A DNA stretch of 64,000 bases from Streptomyces cinnamoneus (GCF_002939475.1 NZ_PKFQ01000001.1:434001-498000), one strand, 5' to 3'; shown: positions 17,613-25,784, counted from the first letter of the stretch. The notes: generated by a model from the letters alone, not told the origin. Program-made: numbers and translations.

Positions 17613-18122
17613 TCAGCTCGCCCGCGCGGCGAACGCCTCGTAGGCCCTCTCGTCGAAGAGGACGAAGCGGACCTCCTCCACCGAGGTCGGCGTCTGCCGT
17701 ACCGTCTCGATCGCGATGCGCGCCGCGTCCTCCATCGGCCAGCGGTAGACGCCCGTCGAGATGGCCGGGAAGGCCACCGTCTTCGCGCCCAGCTCGTCCG
17801 CGACCCGCAGGGACTCCCGGTAGCAGGACGCCAGCAGTTCCGAACGGTCCTCGTCCGCGCCGTACACCGGACCCACGGTGTGGATCACCCAGTCCGCCTG
17901 GAGTCTGCCCGCCGGCGTGGCCACCGCCGCTCCCGTGCGCAGGCCCTTCCCGTAGTGCGAGGCCCGCAGGGCGCGGCAGGCTTCGAGGATTTCCGAGCCG
18001 CCCGCACGGTGGATGGCGCCGTCCACCCCGCCGCCCCCGAGGAGGGAGGAGTTGGCCGCGTTCACGATGGCGTCGGCCTGCTGCTCGGTGATGTCGCCGC
18101 GGACGATCGAAAGGGTGGTCAT
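17613..18122 (-). CDS. macro-domain ADP-ribose / O-acetyl-ADP-ribose hydrolase
   Basis: A 169-residue single macro domain of the YmdB/MacroD type. The ligand loop NAANSSLLGGGGVDGAIH (about residues 21-38), the GPVYG segment and FPAISTGVYRWP are all present, so deacetylase/de-ADP-ribosylation activity on ADP-ribose adducts is expected. The protein is cytosolic. The ATG at 18122 has only a weak upstream GGGCGG. No ADP-ribosyltransferase partner is visible nearby. Confidence 0.92.
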   Translation of the reverse strand: MTTLSIVRGDITEQQADAIVNAANSSLLGGGGVDGAIHRAGGSEILEACRALRASHYGKGLRTGAAVATPAGRLQADWVIHTVGPVYGADEDRSELLASCYRESLRVADELGAKTVAFPAISTGVYRWPMEDAARIAIETVRQTPTSVEEVRFVLFDERAYEAFAARAS

Positions 18123-18208
18123 CCGCCCATTCTCGTACACGTGCGCGCTCGCGTCCGCGCCGCACTCCCCTGCGATGCGGCGTGAACGCGAGCGCGCGGT
18201 CCGGTGGG

Positions 18209-18691
18209 TCAGCGCGCGAGGGCGCGCAGCAGACGGACGTACGGGCTCCGGCGGGCCGGGCGCGCCACCGTGCCCGTGACGGCCAGTTCGGCGCGGTCGA
18301 GGCTGTCCTCCAGGCACGCGTCGTGGAGGGGGCCCCAGAGCAGCGGCCAGGTGAGGCGGGCCGGGCCTCGCGCGTTCATGGCGAGCGTGTGGCGCAGCAG
18401 CGTGTGCTGCTCGTCGACGGCCAGGGCGGCGTATTCGTGGAATCCGTGGAAGCCGCGCGGTGCCCGGAAGGTGAAGCGCACCCAGGTGGCCGGGACGTGG
18501 GCGGTGACGGTGTAGCGGACCGGGCCGTGTCCGCCGGCCGCCCCCACGGCCAGCGGGCGGTCGAACCTCATCGGTGGCCAGTCCCCGTGGGGCCACAGTT
18601 CGTCGCCGTCGCCCGCCAGGGTGTCGATCAGCGCGCCCACTTCGCTCTTCCGCGCGGCCAGCAGACGCTCGTGCACGTTGTACACGCCCAT
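18209..18691 (-). CDS. SRPBCC-like hydrophobic-ligand-fold protein
   Basis: A 160-residue soluble protein. The pattern (YTVTAHVPATWVRFTFRAPR, then FHEYAALAVDEQHTLLRHTL) suggests a polyketide-cyclase/START-like fold that binds a small hydrophobic ligand; the assignment rests on pattern only. GGAGGAAGGA lies upstream of the ATG at 18691. It is followed by the macro-domain gene on the same strand, about 87 bases downstream, and may share a transcript with it. Confidence 0.8.
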   Translation of the reverse strand: MGVYNVHERLLAARKSEVGALIDTLAGDGDELWPHGDWPPMRFDRPLAVGAAGGHGPVRYTVTAHVPATWVRFTFRAPRGFHGFHEYAALAVDEQHTLLRHTLAMNARGPARLTWPLLWGPLHDACLEDSLDRAELAVTGTVARPARRSPYVRLLRALAR

Positions 18692-18734
18692 GCGGCGCCG
18701 TCCTTCCTCCAGGGCCGGGTTCGTCCAGTGCGGC

Positions 18735-19313
18735 TCAGGGCTTCGCGGACTGCCGCGGCGGCATCCAGTGGTGGACGCTGTAGTCGCCCTTCTCCAGCGT
18801 CTCGAAGGGGGCGCTGCTCACGCACTTGCCGACGCTGTTCTTGGGCATGCCGTCCATGGCCCAGCTGTAGCCCACTCGGTCGTGCTTGCCGTCGTCCATG
18901 ACCGTGAAGCCGAACCGCTTGCCCTTGAGGTCGCCCACGTCCGGCATGCCGGGTGCGCCCTTGAACTCCGACTCCGTCACCACTCCGGTCACGACGGCGA
19001 CCGGGCCGCCGGTCAGCAGGCAGTCGACGCGGCCTTTGAAGTGGCCGCCCCATTCCTTGCCGACGTGGTGGCTGACGTAGAAGTCGCCGTGTGCCTTGTC
19101 GCCGAAGCCACGGGCGTCGACGGCGAAGTAGGGGTTGTCGCCGGGCTCGCGCTTGAGCTTGCCGAAGCCGGTGAGCGAGGGCTCGTCGGCGGCCTTTCCG
19201 GCGACGTGTGCCGGTCCCGCCGTGGCCGGCGTGGTCGCGCCCAGGGTCAGCGCGGCGGAGGCGCAGAGGGTCAGGGCCGTGGCGGCGGCGAGGGCGTGAC
19301 GGGCGCGAGGCAT
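18735..19313 (-). CDS. secreted protein of unknown function
   Basis: A 192-residue exported protein. The signal peptide is MPRARHALAAATALTLCASA with a cleavage region near ATAGPA. The mature domain contains DARGFGDKAHGDFYVSHHVG, KGRVDCLL and KCVSSAPFE, a beta-rich pattern with a Cys pair. It resembles Streptomyces secreted repeats of unknown function. AGGAGGAA gives an excellent ribosome binding site for the ATG at 19313; the frame upstream of it is noncoding. Confidence 0.85.
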   Translation of the reverse strand: MPRARHALAAATALTLCASAALTLGATTPATAGPAHVAGKAADEPSLTGFGKLKREPGDNPYFAVDARGFGDKAHGDFYVSHHVGKEWGGHFKGRVDCLLTGGPVAVVTGVVTESEFKGAPGMPDVGDLKGKRFGFTVMDDGKHDRVGYSWAMDGMPKNSVGKCVSSAPFETLEKGDYSVHHWMPPRQSAKP

Positions 19314-19487
19314 GGGTTCCTCCTGTACGGGCGGTGCGGTGCGGCACCGGCCGGGTCGACGCTGCCCGGTGTCCTCCGGGCCGGTGACCACGATGCCGCC
19401 GCCGGACGGTCCCGGACATCGCACTGGGGGCCGGTGCCCCTCCGCCGTGCGGCGGAAGCGCCATGGCACCCCAGGAGGACCACTCGC

Positions 19488-20357
19488 TCACACGAAGGTG
19501 GAGCCCCGTACGAGCAACAGCGCCACGTCCACCGCCGCGACGAGGACCGCCGCCGCGAAGGGGGCCCCCTCCCGCCGTCTGCCGAGGCCGGCTCCCGTCA
19601 GCGCGGTCGCCGCCGCGAGGGCCAGGGCCGTCAGCCCGGCGGCGTCGGGGGCGCCGCCGGGGCCGAGGGCCAGGACCGCTGTGGCCGCGAGGAGCGGGAG
19701 GGGCAGCGTGAGCCGGGTGAGGCGGGGGCCCAGCCGCTGGGGCAGGCCCCGCACTCCGGCCTCCAGGTCGCGGGGGATGTCGGGGAGCGCGTCGGCCAGG
19801 TGCGCGCCGACGCCCAGGAGAGCCCCGGCCACGAGGGCCCACCAGGCCGGCCACGGCCGGCCGGGCAGGCCGAGGGCGACGAAGGCGGGCAGGCTCGCGA
19901 AGCCCACGGCGTAGGGGAGCCAGGAGAAGGTCGTGGCCTTCAGCCGGAGGTTGTACGTCCACCCCGCCGCGACGCCCGTCAGGTGGACGGCGCCGGCGAG
20001 CGGCCCGTAGGCGAGCGACAGGGGCACGCACAGCAGCAGCGCGGTGATCGCGGCGCCCCACACCACGGGCACGCTCACCCGGCCCGCGGCGACGGGTTTG
20101 CCGCGGCGCCCGGCGCCGGTGTCGCGGCGCGCGTCGAAGGCGTCGTTGCACCAGCCCACCGAGAGCTGCCCGGCGAGCACCGCGCCGCTCGCCCACGCGC
20201 ACCGCTGGCCGCTCTGTCCGGCGGCGACGGCCAGCGCCGTCGCCAGGGCGGTGACGGCGACCACGGGCCCGGGATGGCACGCTTGGGGCAGGGCCGCGGC
20301 GGGGCCGGTCCAGCGGGGGGCCAGGCTGCCGTCCGGGCGCGGTTCACAGCTCTCCAC
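19488..20357 (-). CDS. UbiA-family prenyltransferase
   Basis: A 289-residue integral membrane protein with about eight helices. Both Asp-rich motifs of UbiA enzymes are present: CNDAFDARRD (NDxxDxxxD) followed by GRRGKP, and ADALPDIPRD. Such enzymes transfer an isoprenoid diphosphate to an aromatic or other acceptor at the membrane. The GTG start at 20357 is the only likely one before the first motif. It is divergent from the type III PKS operon across 117 bases, which suggests the acceptor could be the phenolic lipid made there; that link is inferred from position. Confidence 0.88.
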   Translation of the reverse strand: MESCEPRPDGSLAPRWTGPAAALPQACHPGPVVAVTALATALAVAAGQSGQRCAWASGAVLAGQLSVGWCNDAFDARRDTGAGRRGKPVAAGRVSVPVVWGAAITALLLCVPLSLAYGPLAGAVHLTGVAAGWTYNLRLKATTFSWLPYAVGFASLPAFVALGLPGRPWPAWWALVAGALLGVGAHLADALPDIPRDLEAGVRGLPQRLGPRLTRLTLPLPLLAATAVLALGPGGAPDAAGLTALALAAATALTGAGLGRRREGAPFAAAVLVAAVDVALLLVRGSTFV

Positions 20358-20474
20358 CGGACGATCGTAGGCAGGCGGACCGTGCTCCGCGGGCCGCCGG
20401 ACGGGCGATTGGCGGTATCAAAGAGCTCTCCTGGGGCACACGTGAAGAAGGCAAACTTCTGAGGTGGCAGACGC

Positions 20475-21572
20475 ATGACGACCCGCATCGCGGCCGTGCA
20501 CGGCACCCTGGCGCCCCATCGCCATGCCCAGCAGGAGATCACGGACGTCATCGCCGGTCTGTGTCTGCCCGCCGGCGCCGACCGCGGCGTTCTCGACCGG
20601 CTGCACCGCAGCGTCGGCGTCCGCGCGCGTCACCTGGTGGTGCCCCTGGACCGGTACGCGCGGCTGAACGGCTTCGGCGCGGCCAACGACGTCTTCGTCG
20701 AGGCCGCCACCGAACTGGGCGCGCGGGCGCTGCGCGGGGCGCTGCGGGGCGCGGGGCTCGGGCCCGAGGACGTCGACATGCTGATGTTCGCCTCGGTCAC
20801 GGGCGTCGCCACGCCGTCGATCGACGCCCGGATCGTCGGGCGGCTGGGACTGCGGCCGGACGTCAAACGACTTCCGGTCTTCGGTCTCGGCTGCGTCGCG
20901 GGCGCGGCGGGGATCGCGCGCCTCCACGACTATCTGCGCGGCTGGCCCGAGCACGTGGCCGTCCTGGTGTCGGTCGAGCTGTGCACGCTCACCTTCCAGC
21001 GCGGCGACGCGTCCACGGCCAACCTCGTCGCCACGGGACTGTTCGGCGACGGGGCGGCGGCCGTCGTCGCCTGCGGCGCCCGGTGGCGCGGCCCCGCGGA
21101 CCCCGCGCCGGCCACGCCGGCCACGCCCGCCGCGTCGGGTCCGTGGGTCGTGGCGACGCGCAGCCACCTCTACCCGGGCACCGAGCGGACCATGGGCTGG
21201 GACGTCGGGGACTCGGGCTTCCAGGTGGTCCTCGACCGGAGCGTGCCCGACGTGGTCCGCCGCCACCTCGCGGACGACGTGCACGGGTTCCTCCACGAGC
21301 ACGGGCTCAAGCCCCAGGACGTCACGGCCTGGGTCTGCCATCCCGGCGGGCCCAGGGTCCTGGACACCGTGGCCGACGTCCTGGACCTGCCCGACGGCGC
21401 GCTCGACGTCACCTGGCGCTCGCTGGCGGAGGTGGGCAACCTCTCGTCCGCCTCCGTGCTGCACGTCCTGCGCGACACCCTGGCGGAGCGGCCGCCTCCG
21501 CCCGGCACGCCGGGCCTGCTCCTGGCGATGGGGCCGGGCTTCTGCTCCGAACTCGTGCTGCTGCGCTGGTAG
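20475..21572 (+). CDS. srsA: type III polyketide synthase, alkylresorcinol (SrsA) type
   Basis: A 365-residue chalcone-synthase-fold enzyme with the complete catalytic triad: Cys140 in FGLGCVAGAAG, His289 in VCHPGGP and Asn322 in EVGNLSS. The sequence is of the bacterial alkylresorcinol/alkylpyrone synthase type, which extends long-chain acyl starters with malonyl-CoA. GAGGTGG lies about 8 bases before the ATG. The methyltransferase and flavoprotein genes directly downstream reproduce the srsA-srsB-srsC phenolic-lipid operon known from Streptomyces griseus. Products would be membrane phenolic lipids, methylated and oxidised to quinones. Confidence 0.9.
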   Translation: MTTRIAAVHGTLAPHRHAQQEITDVIAGLCLPAGADRGVLDRLHRSVGVRARHLVVPLDRYARLNGFGAANDVFVEAATELGARALRGALRGAGLGPEDVDMLMFASVTGVATPSIDARIVGRLGLRPDVKRLPVFGLGCVAGAAGIARLHDYLRGWPEHVAVLVSVELCTLTFQRGDASTANLVATGLFGDGAAAVVACGARWRGPADPAPATPATPAASGPWVVATRSHLYPGTERTMGWDVGDSGFQVVLDRSVPDVVRRHLADDVHGFLHEHGLKPQDVTAWVCHPGGPRVLDTVADVLDLPDGALDVTWRSLAEVGNLSSASVLHVLRDTLAERPPPPGTPGLLLAMGPGFCSELVLLRW

Positions 21573-21584
21573 GGCGGAGGGCCC

Positions 21585-22139
21585 ATGACCTGGTACGTGA
21601 TCCTCGTCCTCGCGGTGGCGGCCGAGCGCTGCGCGGAAGTGGCCGTCGCCCTGCGCAACGCGCGCTGGAGCACGGCCCGCGGCGGGGTGGAGTACGGCGC
21701 CGGCCACTACCCGGTGATGGTCGCCCTGCACACCGGTCTGCTGGCCGGGTGCCTGCTCGAAGTCGCCTTGGGGCGGCGGGCGTTCGTCCCGCCGCTGGGA
21801 TGGACGATGCTGGCCGCCGTCGCCGCGGCGCAGGCCCTGCGCTGGTGGTGCGTCCACACCCTGGGACGGCGGTGGAACACGCGGGTGATCGTCGTGCCGG
21901 GCCTGCCGCTCACCACCACCGGACCGTACCGCCTCTGCCGCCACCCCAACTACGTCGCCGTCGTGGTGGAGGGCGTGGCGCTGCCGCTGGTGCACGGCGC
22001 GTGGCTCACGGCCGTGGTCTTCACCGCGCTCAACGCGCTGCTGCTGACCGTGCGGATCCGTTGCGAGGACGCGGCGTTGCGCACGACGGCCGGTGTCCGG
22101 GCGGGCGCCGCCGCTCCGCCGGCGGAGGTGCGGCCGTGA
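21585..22139 (+). CDS. srsB: isoprenylcysteine carboxyl methyltransferase-family enzyme (SrsB-like)
   Basis: A 184-residue membrane methyltransferase with about four helices and the ICMT signature: LGRRWNTRVIVVPG then GPYRLCRHPNYVAVVVEG. In srs-type operons this protein O-methylates the alkylresorcinol ring. GGAGG precedes the ATG, 12 bases after the PKS stop. Its TGA overlaps the GTG of the flavoprotein gene. Confidence 0.88.
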   Translation: MTWYVILVLAVAAERCAEVAVALRNARWSTARGGVEYGAGHYPVMVALHTGLLAGCLLEVALGRRAFVPPLGWTMLAAVAAAQALRWWCVHTLGRRWNTRVIVVPGLPLTTTGPYRLCRHPNYVAVVVEGVALPLVHGAWLTAVVFTALNALLLTVRIRCEDAALRTTAGVRAGAAAPPAEVRP

Positions 22140-23155
22140 TCGACCTCCTGGTGGCCGGGGGCGGGCCGGCGGGTCTGGCGGCCGCGATCCACGCGGCTCG
22201 CGCCGGAATGGAGACGGTGGTCGTCGAACCGCGCGGCGCACCGGTCGACAAGGCCTGCGGCGAGGGCATCATGCCGGGCGGTGTGACGGCGTTGGCCGGG
22301 CTCGGCGTCGAGGTGTCCGGGCGTGAGCTGCGCGGCATCCGCTATGTGGAGGGCGCCCGCCGGGTCGAGGCGTCGTTCCGCCACCAGGCCGGGCTCGGGG
22401 TGCGCCGGACCGAGCTCCACGCGGCGCTGCACCGGCGCGCGCGGGAGCTGGGGGTGCGGATCGTGCCGGAGAGGGCCGGCGAGGTCCGGCAGCACGCCGA
22501 CGGGGTGACGGTGGGCGGCCGCACCGCGCGCTGGCTGGTCGCCGCCGACGGGCTCCACTCCCCCGTGTGCCGGTCGCTGGGCCTGGATGTGGCCGGGGGT
22601 GCGCGGCCGGTCCGGTACGGCTTGCGCCGGCACTACCGCATCCGTCCCTGGACGGACTTCGTCGAGGTCCACTGGTCCCGGCGGGGAGAGGCGTATGTGA
22701 CGCCCGTGGGCGAGGAGTTGGTGGGCGTGGCCCTGCTCGGCCACGGTCGCGGCGGTGGGTACGAGGAACGGATGGCGGCCTTCCCCGCGCTGGCCCACCT
22801 GCTGTCCGGGGTCCCGGCCGGCGCGGTGCGCGGTGCCGGTCCGCTGCGCCGGCGGACACGGCGCAAGGTGGCCGGGCGGGTGCTGCTGGTCGGTGACGCG
22901 GCCGGCTACGTGGACGCGCTGACGGGCGAGGGCATCGCGCTGGCACTGGCGACGGCCGGGGCGGCGGTGCACTGCCTGACCGCCGGGCGTCCGGACGCGT
23001 ACGAGGCGGCGTGGTACCGGCTGACGCGACGGCACCGGGTGTTGACGGAGTGTCTGGTGCGCGCTTGTGAGCATCCGCGTGCGGCGGGGTTGATCGTTCC
23101 TGCGGCCTGCCGTCTGCCCCGGCTGTTCTCCGCGGCGGTCCATGCGCTCCAATGA
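22136..23155 (+). CDS. srsC: FAD-dependent monooxygenase/oxidoreductase (SrsC-like)
   Basis: A 339-residue flavoprotein of the geranylgeranyl-reductase/aromatic-hydroxylase superfamily. The N-terminal FAD-binding motif is LLVAGGGPAGLAAAIHAARAG, and the second FAD motif is RVLLVGDAAGYVDALTGEGI. In srs-type pathways it hydroxylates the phenolic lipid ring, leading to quinones. The GTG start overlaps the previous stop and lies 6 bases after GGAGGTG. It is the last gene of the operon; a long noncoding region follows. Confidence 0.88.
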   Translation: MIDLLVAGGGPAGLAAAIHAARAGMETVVVEPRGAPVDKACGEGIMPGGVTALAGLGVEVSGRELRGIRYVEGARRVEASFRHQAGLGVRRTELHAALHRRARELGVRIVPERAGEVRQHADGVTVGGRTARWLVAADGLHSPVCRSLGLDVAGGARPVRYGLRRHYRIRPWTDFVEVHWSRRGEAYVTPVGEELVGVALLGHGRGGGYEERMAAFPALAHLLSGVPAGAVRGAGPLRRRTRRKVAGRVLLVGDAAGYVDALTGEGIALALATAGAAVHCLTAGRPDAYEAAWYRLTRRHRVLTECLVRACEHPRAAGLIVPAACRLPRLFSAAVHALQ

Positions 23156-23552
23156 GTCACAGCCGCCCCGGTGGGCTGAGAGCTGCCGTGCCGTGCCGCC
23201 ACCACCGTCCGGCCGCCTGCTCGCCGGGAGTGAGCGGGAATTGACTCCTTCACGCCCGGAATCGCCTGGATTCCACCCGGGGTCAGCAGCCGGGTAAAGC
23301 GGCGGTTAATTGTTCGGGGTTCATATATCCACTCGACCCCCTCGCCGCACACCGCCGATGTGGTTGCGGGATAAACAAGAAAAAGTCGCCTCAGTCAACT
23401 CTTACTCCAGCGCAGGCACTTCGGACGGATACGCGAGGCCGGCACTGGAGGGACGCACATCACACCACCCCCACTGAACCCTCCATGAGCCCTCCGCGTC
23501 CCACCCGACAAGCCGTCACCTCCCGTTCACCGCACGGCTATATTGCCTCCCA
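23156..23552. other. intergenic region upstream of peptide locus
   Basis: About 400 bases with no supportable gene. It includes stretches unusually AT-rich for this genome (around 23295-23330 and 23360-23400), as expected of regulatory DNA. A 23-codon ATG frame at 23485 lacks a ribosome binding site. Confidence 0.5.
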
Positions 23553-23582
23553 TTGACACTTCCTTGGCCATGCCTTTACTGT
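23553..23582 (+). promoter_or_regulatory. strong vegetative-type promoter of the peptide gene
   Basis: A consensus -35 TTGACA (23553-23558) and a -10 TACTGT (23577-23582) are separated by 18 bases. The start point would be near 23589 with a leader of about 56 bases. This is the best sigma-70-like promoter I see in the window, consistent with high-level peptide expression. Confidence 0.7.
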
Positions 23583-23644
23583 CTGACAACGCGACTGCAG
23601 CGCGTGATCACCACCCATACGTCACCGCCTTATGGAGGTTCGCA

Positions 23645-23797
23645 ATGGAAAAGCTGATCAAGAAGATGGCCCAGGACCAGGTCTGGCAGGGCTGGGTGGC
23701 CGCCAACTCCGCGCAGGCCGCCAAGGACGGGTGCATCAGCGCCGCCCCCAAGGCCGGTTGCATCAGCACGGCGCCCAAGGCCGGCTGTATCTCCTGA
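23645..23797 (+). CDS. putative RiPP-like precursor peptide with repeated GCIS core
   Basis: A 50-residue peptide. GGAGG lies 6 bases before the ATG. The first 28 residues (MEKLIKKMAQDQVWQGW...) form an amphipathic, charged leader-like part. From Gly29 the peptide is a 9-residue repeat GCISxAPKA: Cys30, Cys39 and Cys48 recur every nine residues, and the peptide ends exactly on GCIS. It has no signal peptide, no double-Gly leader site and no known RiPP leader motif that I can identify. A strong promoter precedes it; an attenuator-like hairpin, an adenylate-forming enzyme, an unknown protein and an exporter follow. Precursor status is inferred from size, repeats and context. Confidence 0.75.
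   Translation: MEKLIKKMAQDQVWQGWVAANSAQAAKDGCISAAPKAGCISTAPKAGCIS
23729..23794 (+). repeat. 27-bp coding repeat in precursor peptide gene
   Basis: Two full 27-base units (23729-23755, 23756-23782) and a truncated third (23783-23794) encode GCISAAPKA, GCISTAPKA and GCIS. Gly uses ggg/ggt/ggc, Cys tgc/tgc/tgt and Ser agc/agc/tcc across copies. Most differences are silent, pointing to selection on the peptide sequence. Confidence 0.92.
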
Positions 23798-23812
23798 AGC
23801 CTCGTGAGCTGA

Positions 23813-23856
23813 GGCCCCCGGGGGCCGGGGCGCGCGCCCCGCGGGTTCCGGCCCCC
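23813..23856 (+). terminator. attenuator-like hairpins between peptide and enzyme genes
   Basis: Two abutting perfect palindromes, GGCCCCCGGGGGCC (23813-23826) and GGGGCGCGCGCCCC (23827-23840). Alternatively, a larger stem pairs 23820-23828 with 23848-23856 around the second palindrome. The position, right after the peptide stop and before the enzyme genes, suggests partial termination that keeps peptide in excess over enzymes. Confidence 0.6.
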
Positions 23857-23926
23857 TCCGGGCTCTTCAGCCGCGCGGCCCCGGGCCCTGCCGGGCCCCC
23901 TTCCTCCTAGCGCACAGAGGGTGGCA

Positions 23927-25162
23927 ATGGACGGTCAGCCGACTGCCGACGTCGTCGACCAGGTCAAGGACATTCCGATCTACCGCACGTCGGTCGAGCG
24001 CGGCCACTTCCCCATCCTGGAGAAGCCCGAGATAGCGGACGGCTTCCCGGACAACTGGATGACGCCCCGGCTCGCCGCGGCCCTGGCGGCGGGCGAGGCG
24101 GAGTTCGTGCTCTCGACGGGCACCAACCACGCCCGCATGCAGATCATCCGCCCCCCGTACTTCCTGCTGAACTCGTACTACAAGCTCTGGAGCGAGCACC
24201 CCGACATCTCCGCCACCTGGGAAGCGGGATGCCAACGCGTCTCCCTCACAACCGTGTTGGCGACCGAGCACGTGGCCCGCGTCAACGCCAAGAAGCGCGG
24301 CGGCGAACCGGAAGCGGTGCCGCCGCTCGACGACAGGCGACTCGACGCGCGCACCCTCTACCTCAACCTGCGGCTCGACCCGGCGCTGTGGGAGCGCGAC
24401 GACGTCGTCCGCATGCTCGCCGAGATCCGCACGGCCCAGCAGGCACACCCGCGGGGCTGGTACCACCTCGACTGCTCCGGCTACCACCTGGCGCACCTGG
24501 TGCAGAAGGCCCGAGCCTGGGGCCTGTGGGAGGACTTTCCCCAGCCGGCGAGCATCATCCACGCCTACGAGTACACCCCGCTGAACGTCCGGCGCCACCT
24601 GCGCGAGCACTTCACCTGCCCGGTCGTCGACCTCTTCGGCAGCACCGAACTCGGCTACCTGTACTACAGCGACCGTCACGGGCACTACCGGCCCTACCTC
24701 GACGAGATGAGCGTCGAGCTGGTCCCGGTCGCACCGGGCAGCCGGATCCACAGCCTGATCGTGTCGAGCGTGCGGAACCCGTACATGCCCCTGATCCGCT
24801 ACCGCTCGGGAGACTGCGCCCGCACCCTGGACGGGAGCCCCGACCCGGAGAAGATCTCCCGGTTCTGCGGGCGCGAGAAGGAGTTGCTCGCCACGCCGCA
24901 CGGCCCGGTGGCCCAGGCCGACCTGGACGACCGCATCGCCGACGCCTCACCCCGGGTCTTCCTCCACCAGCTGCACGTCACCGCGGGCGAGGCGGTCCTC
25001 CACCACACGACGTTCGACGGCGAGCCCCTCGATCCGCGTGCCTGTGCCGTGCTGGAGCGGGAGCTGCGCGGACTGACCGGCCTGCGCAGCCGGATCGAGC
25101 ACCGTGAGCACATCCCTGTCGGCAAGTCCGGCAAGTACGCCTGGCTCGTACAGGACCGCTGA
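23927..25162 (+). CDS. PaaK/LuxE-type adenylate-forming enzyme
   Basis: A 411-residue member of the ANL (adenylate-forming) superfamily, closest in pattern to phenylacetate-CoA ligase/CapK/LuxE proteins. Visible core motifs are LSTGTNHARMQ (P-loop-like A3), DLFGSTELGYLY (A5), RYRSGDCA (A7) and VGKSGKY near the end (A10-like lysine). It should activate a carboxylate as acyl-AMP. The substrate could be the peptide C-terminus, a side chain, or a small acid to be attached to the peptide. GAGGG lies about 6 bases before the ATG; a GTG at 23921 is an alternative. It is the first enzyme gene after the peptide hairpin. Confidence 0.85.
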   Translation: MDGQPTADVVDQVKDIPIYRTSVERGHFPILEKPEIADGFPDNWMTPRLAAALAAGEAEFVLSTGTNHARMQIIRPPYFLLNSYYKLWSEHPDISATWEAGCQRVSLTTVLATEHVARVNAKKRGGEPEAVPPLDDRRLDARTLYLNLRLDPALWERDDVVRMLAEIRTAQQAHPRGWYHLDCSGYHLAHLVQKARAWGLWEDFPQPASIIHAYEYTPLNVRRHLREHFTCPVVDLFGSTELGYLYYSDRHGHYRPYLDEMSVELVPVAPGSRIHSLIVSSVRNPYMPLIRYRSGDCARTLDGSPDPEKISRFCGREKELLATPHGPVAQADLDDRIADASPRVFLHQLHVTAGEAVLHHTTFDGEPLDPRACAVLERELRGLTGLRSRIEHREHIPVGKSGKYAWLVQDR

Positions 25163-25184
25163 CCAAGACCACGGACAAGGAACC

Positions 25185-25700
25185 ATGACCCCACAGCCGT
25201 ACGTGTCGACCGACGACCTCAAGGCCCTCCTCGGCGACGCGCTCCACGCCGAAGTGGTGGCGCACTTCCTGGAGAAGACCGGTGCGGCGCCCGACTTCGT
25301 CGAGCGCCAGGTGACCGAGTGCCTGCGGTACCTCTACCTCGTCTCGCGCCACCGGGAGCGGCTCAGCGGCCTCTTCCTTCCCGTCGAGCAGGAGATCGAC
25401 GAGATCTGGCACTACCTCATCCTCCAGACCCGCGAGTACGCCGCCCTGTGCGAGGAGCGTCTGCCGGGACGTTTCCTCATTCACCACCGCAGCATCGCCT
25501 ACGAGGCCTACCAGCAGGAACCGGGCCGTGAGCAGGCGCTGGAGGAGGCCCTGCGGTGGATCCCCCTGTACTGCCGGGAGTTCGGTCCCTTCGACGAGGG
25601 CGCCCTGCCGCACTGGACCATCGTGCGCTTCCTGCACCAGCGGATGGACATGTCGCTGGAGGAGATCTCGGCACTCGAACCGCTGGAGTCCGCGGCGTAG
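25185..25700 (+). CDS. unknown protein with DxxWH and IHH motifs (glycine-rich-domain-protein-like)
   Basis: A 171-residue soluble, mostly helical protein. The central motif is EIDEIWHYLILQTREYAALC (Asp72, Trp75, His76), followed by GRFLIHH (His100, His101). This resembles the N-terminal part of bacterial glycine-rich domain-containing (DUF1399-like) proteins, without any Gly-rich tail. The conserved Asp/His set could bind a metal, which is speculation. AAGGA precedes the ATG, 22 bases after the adenylating enzyme stop, so it belongs to the same operon and probably to the same pathway. Confidence 0.8.
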   Translation: MTPQPYVSTDDLKALLGDALHAEVVAHFLEKTGAAPDFVERQVTECLRYLYLVSRHRERLSGLFLPVEQEIDEIWHYLILQTREYAALCEERLPGRFLIHHRSIAYEAYQQEPGREQALEEALRWIPLYCREFGPFDEGALPHWTIVRFLHQRMDMSLEEISALEPLESAA

Positions 25701-25784
25701 GTGCGGCGCGCCGCACCGCCCGGCCCGACGACCGACGGTCCCCGTGATCCCGCGCGGGCCCGCGTGGACACCCATGGAGACGCC

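Noticed and set aside
23645..23797. Lanthipeptide precursor interpretation (Cys with Ser/Thr in the core)
   Set aside because: No LanB/LanC, LanM, LanKC or class V genes occur nearby, so lanthionine formation is not supported by the neighbourhood.
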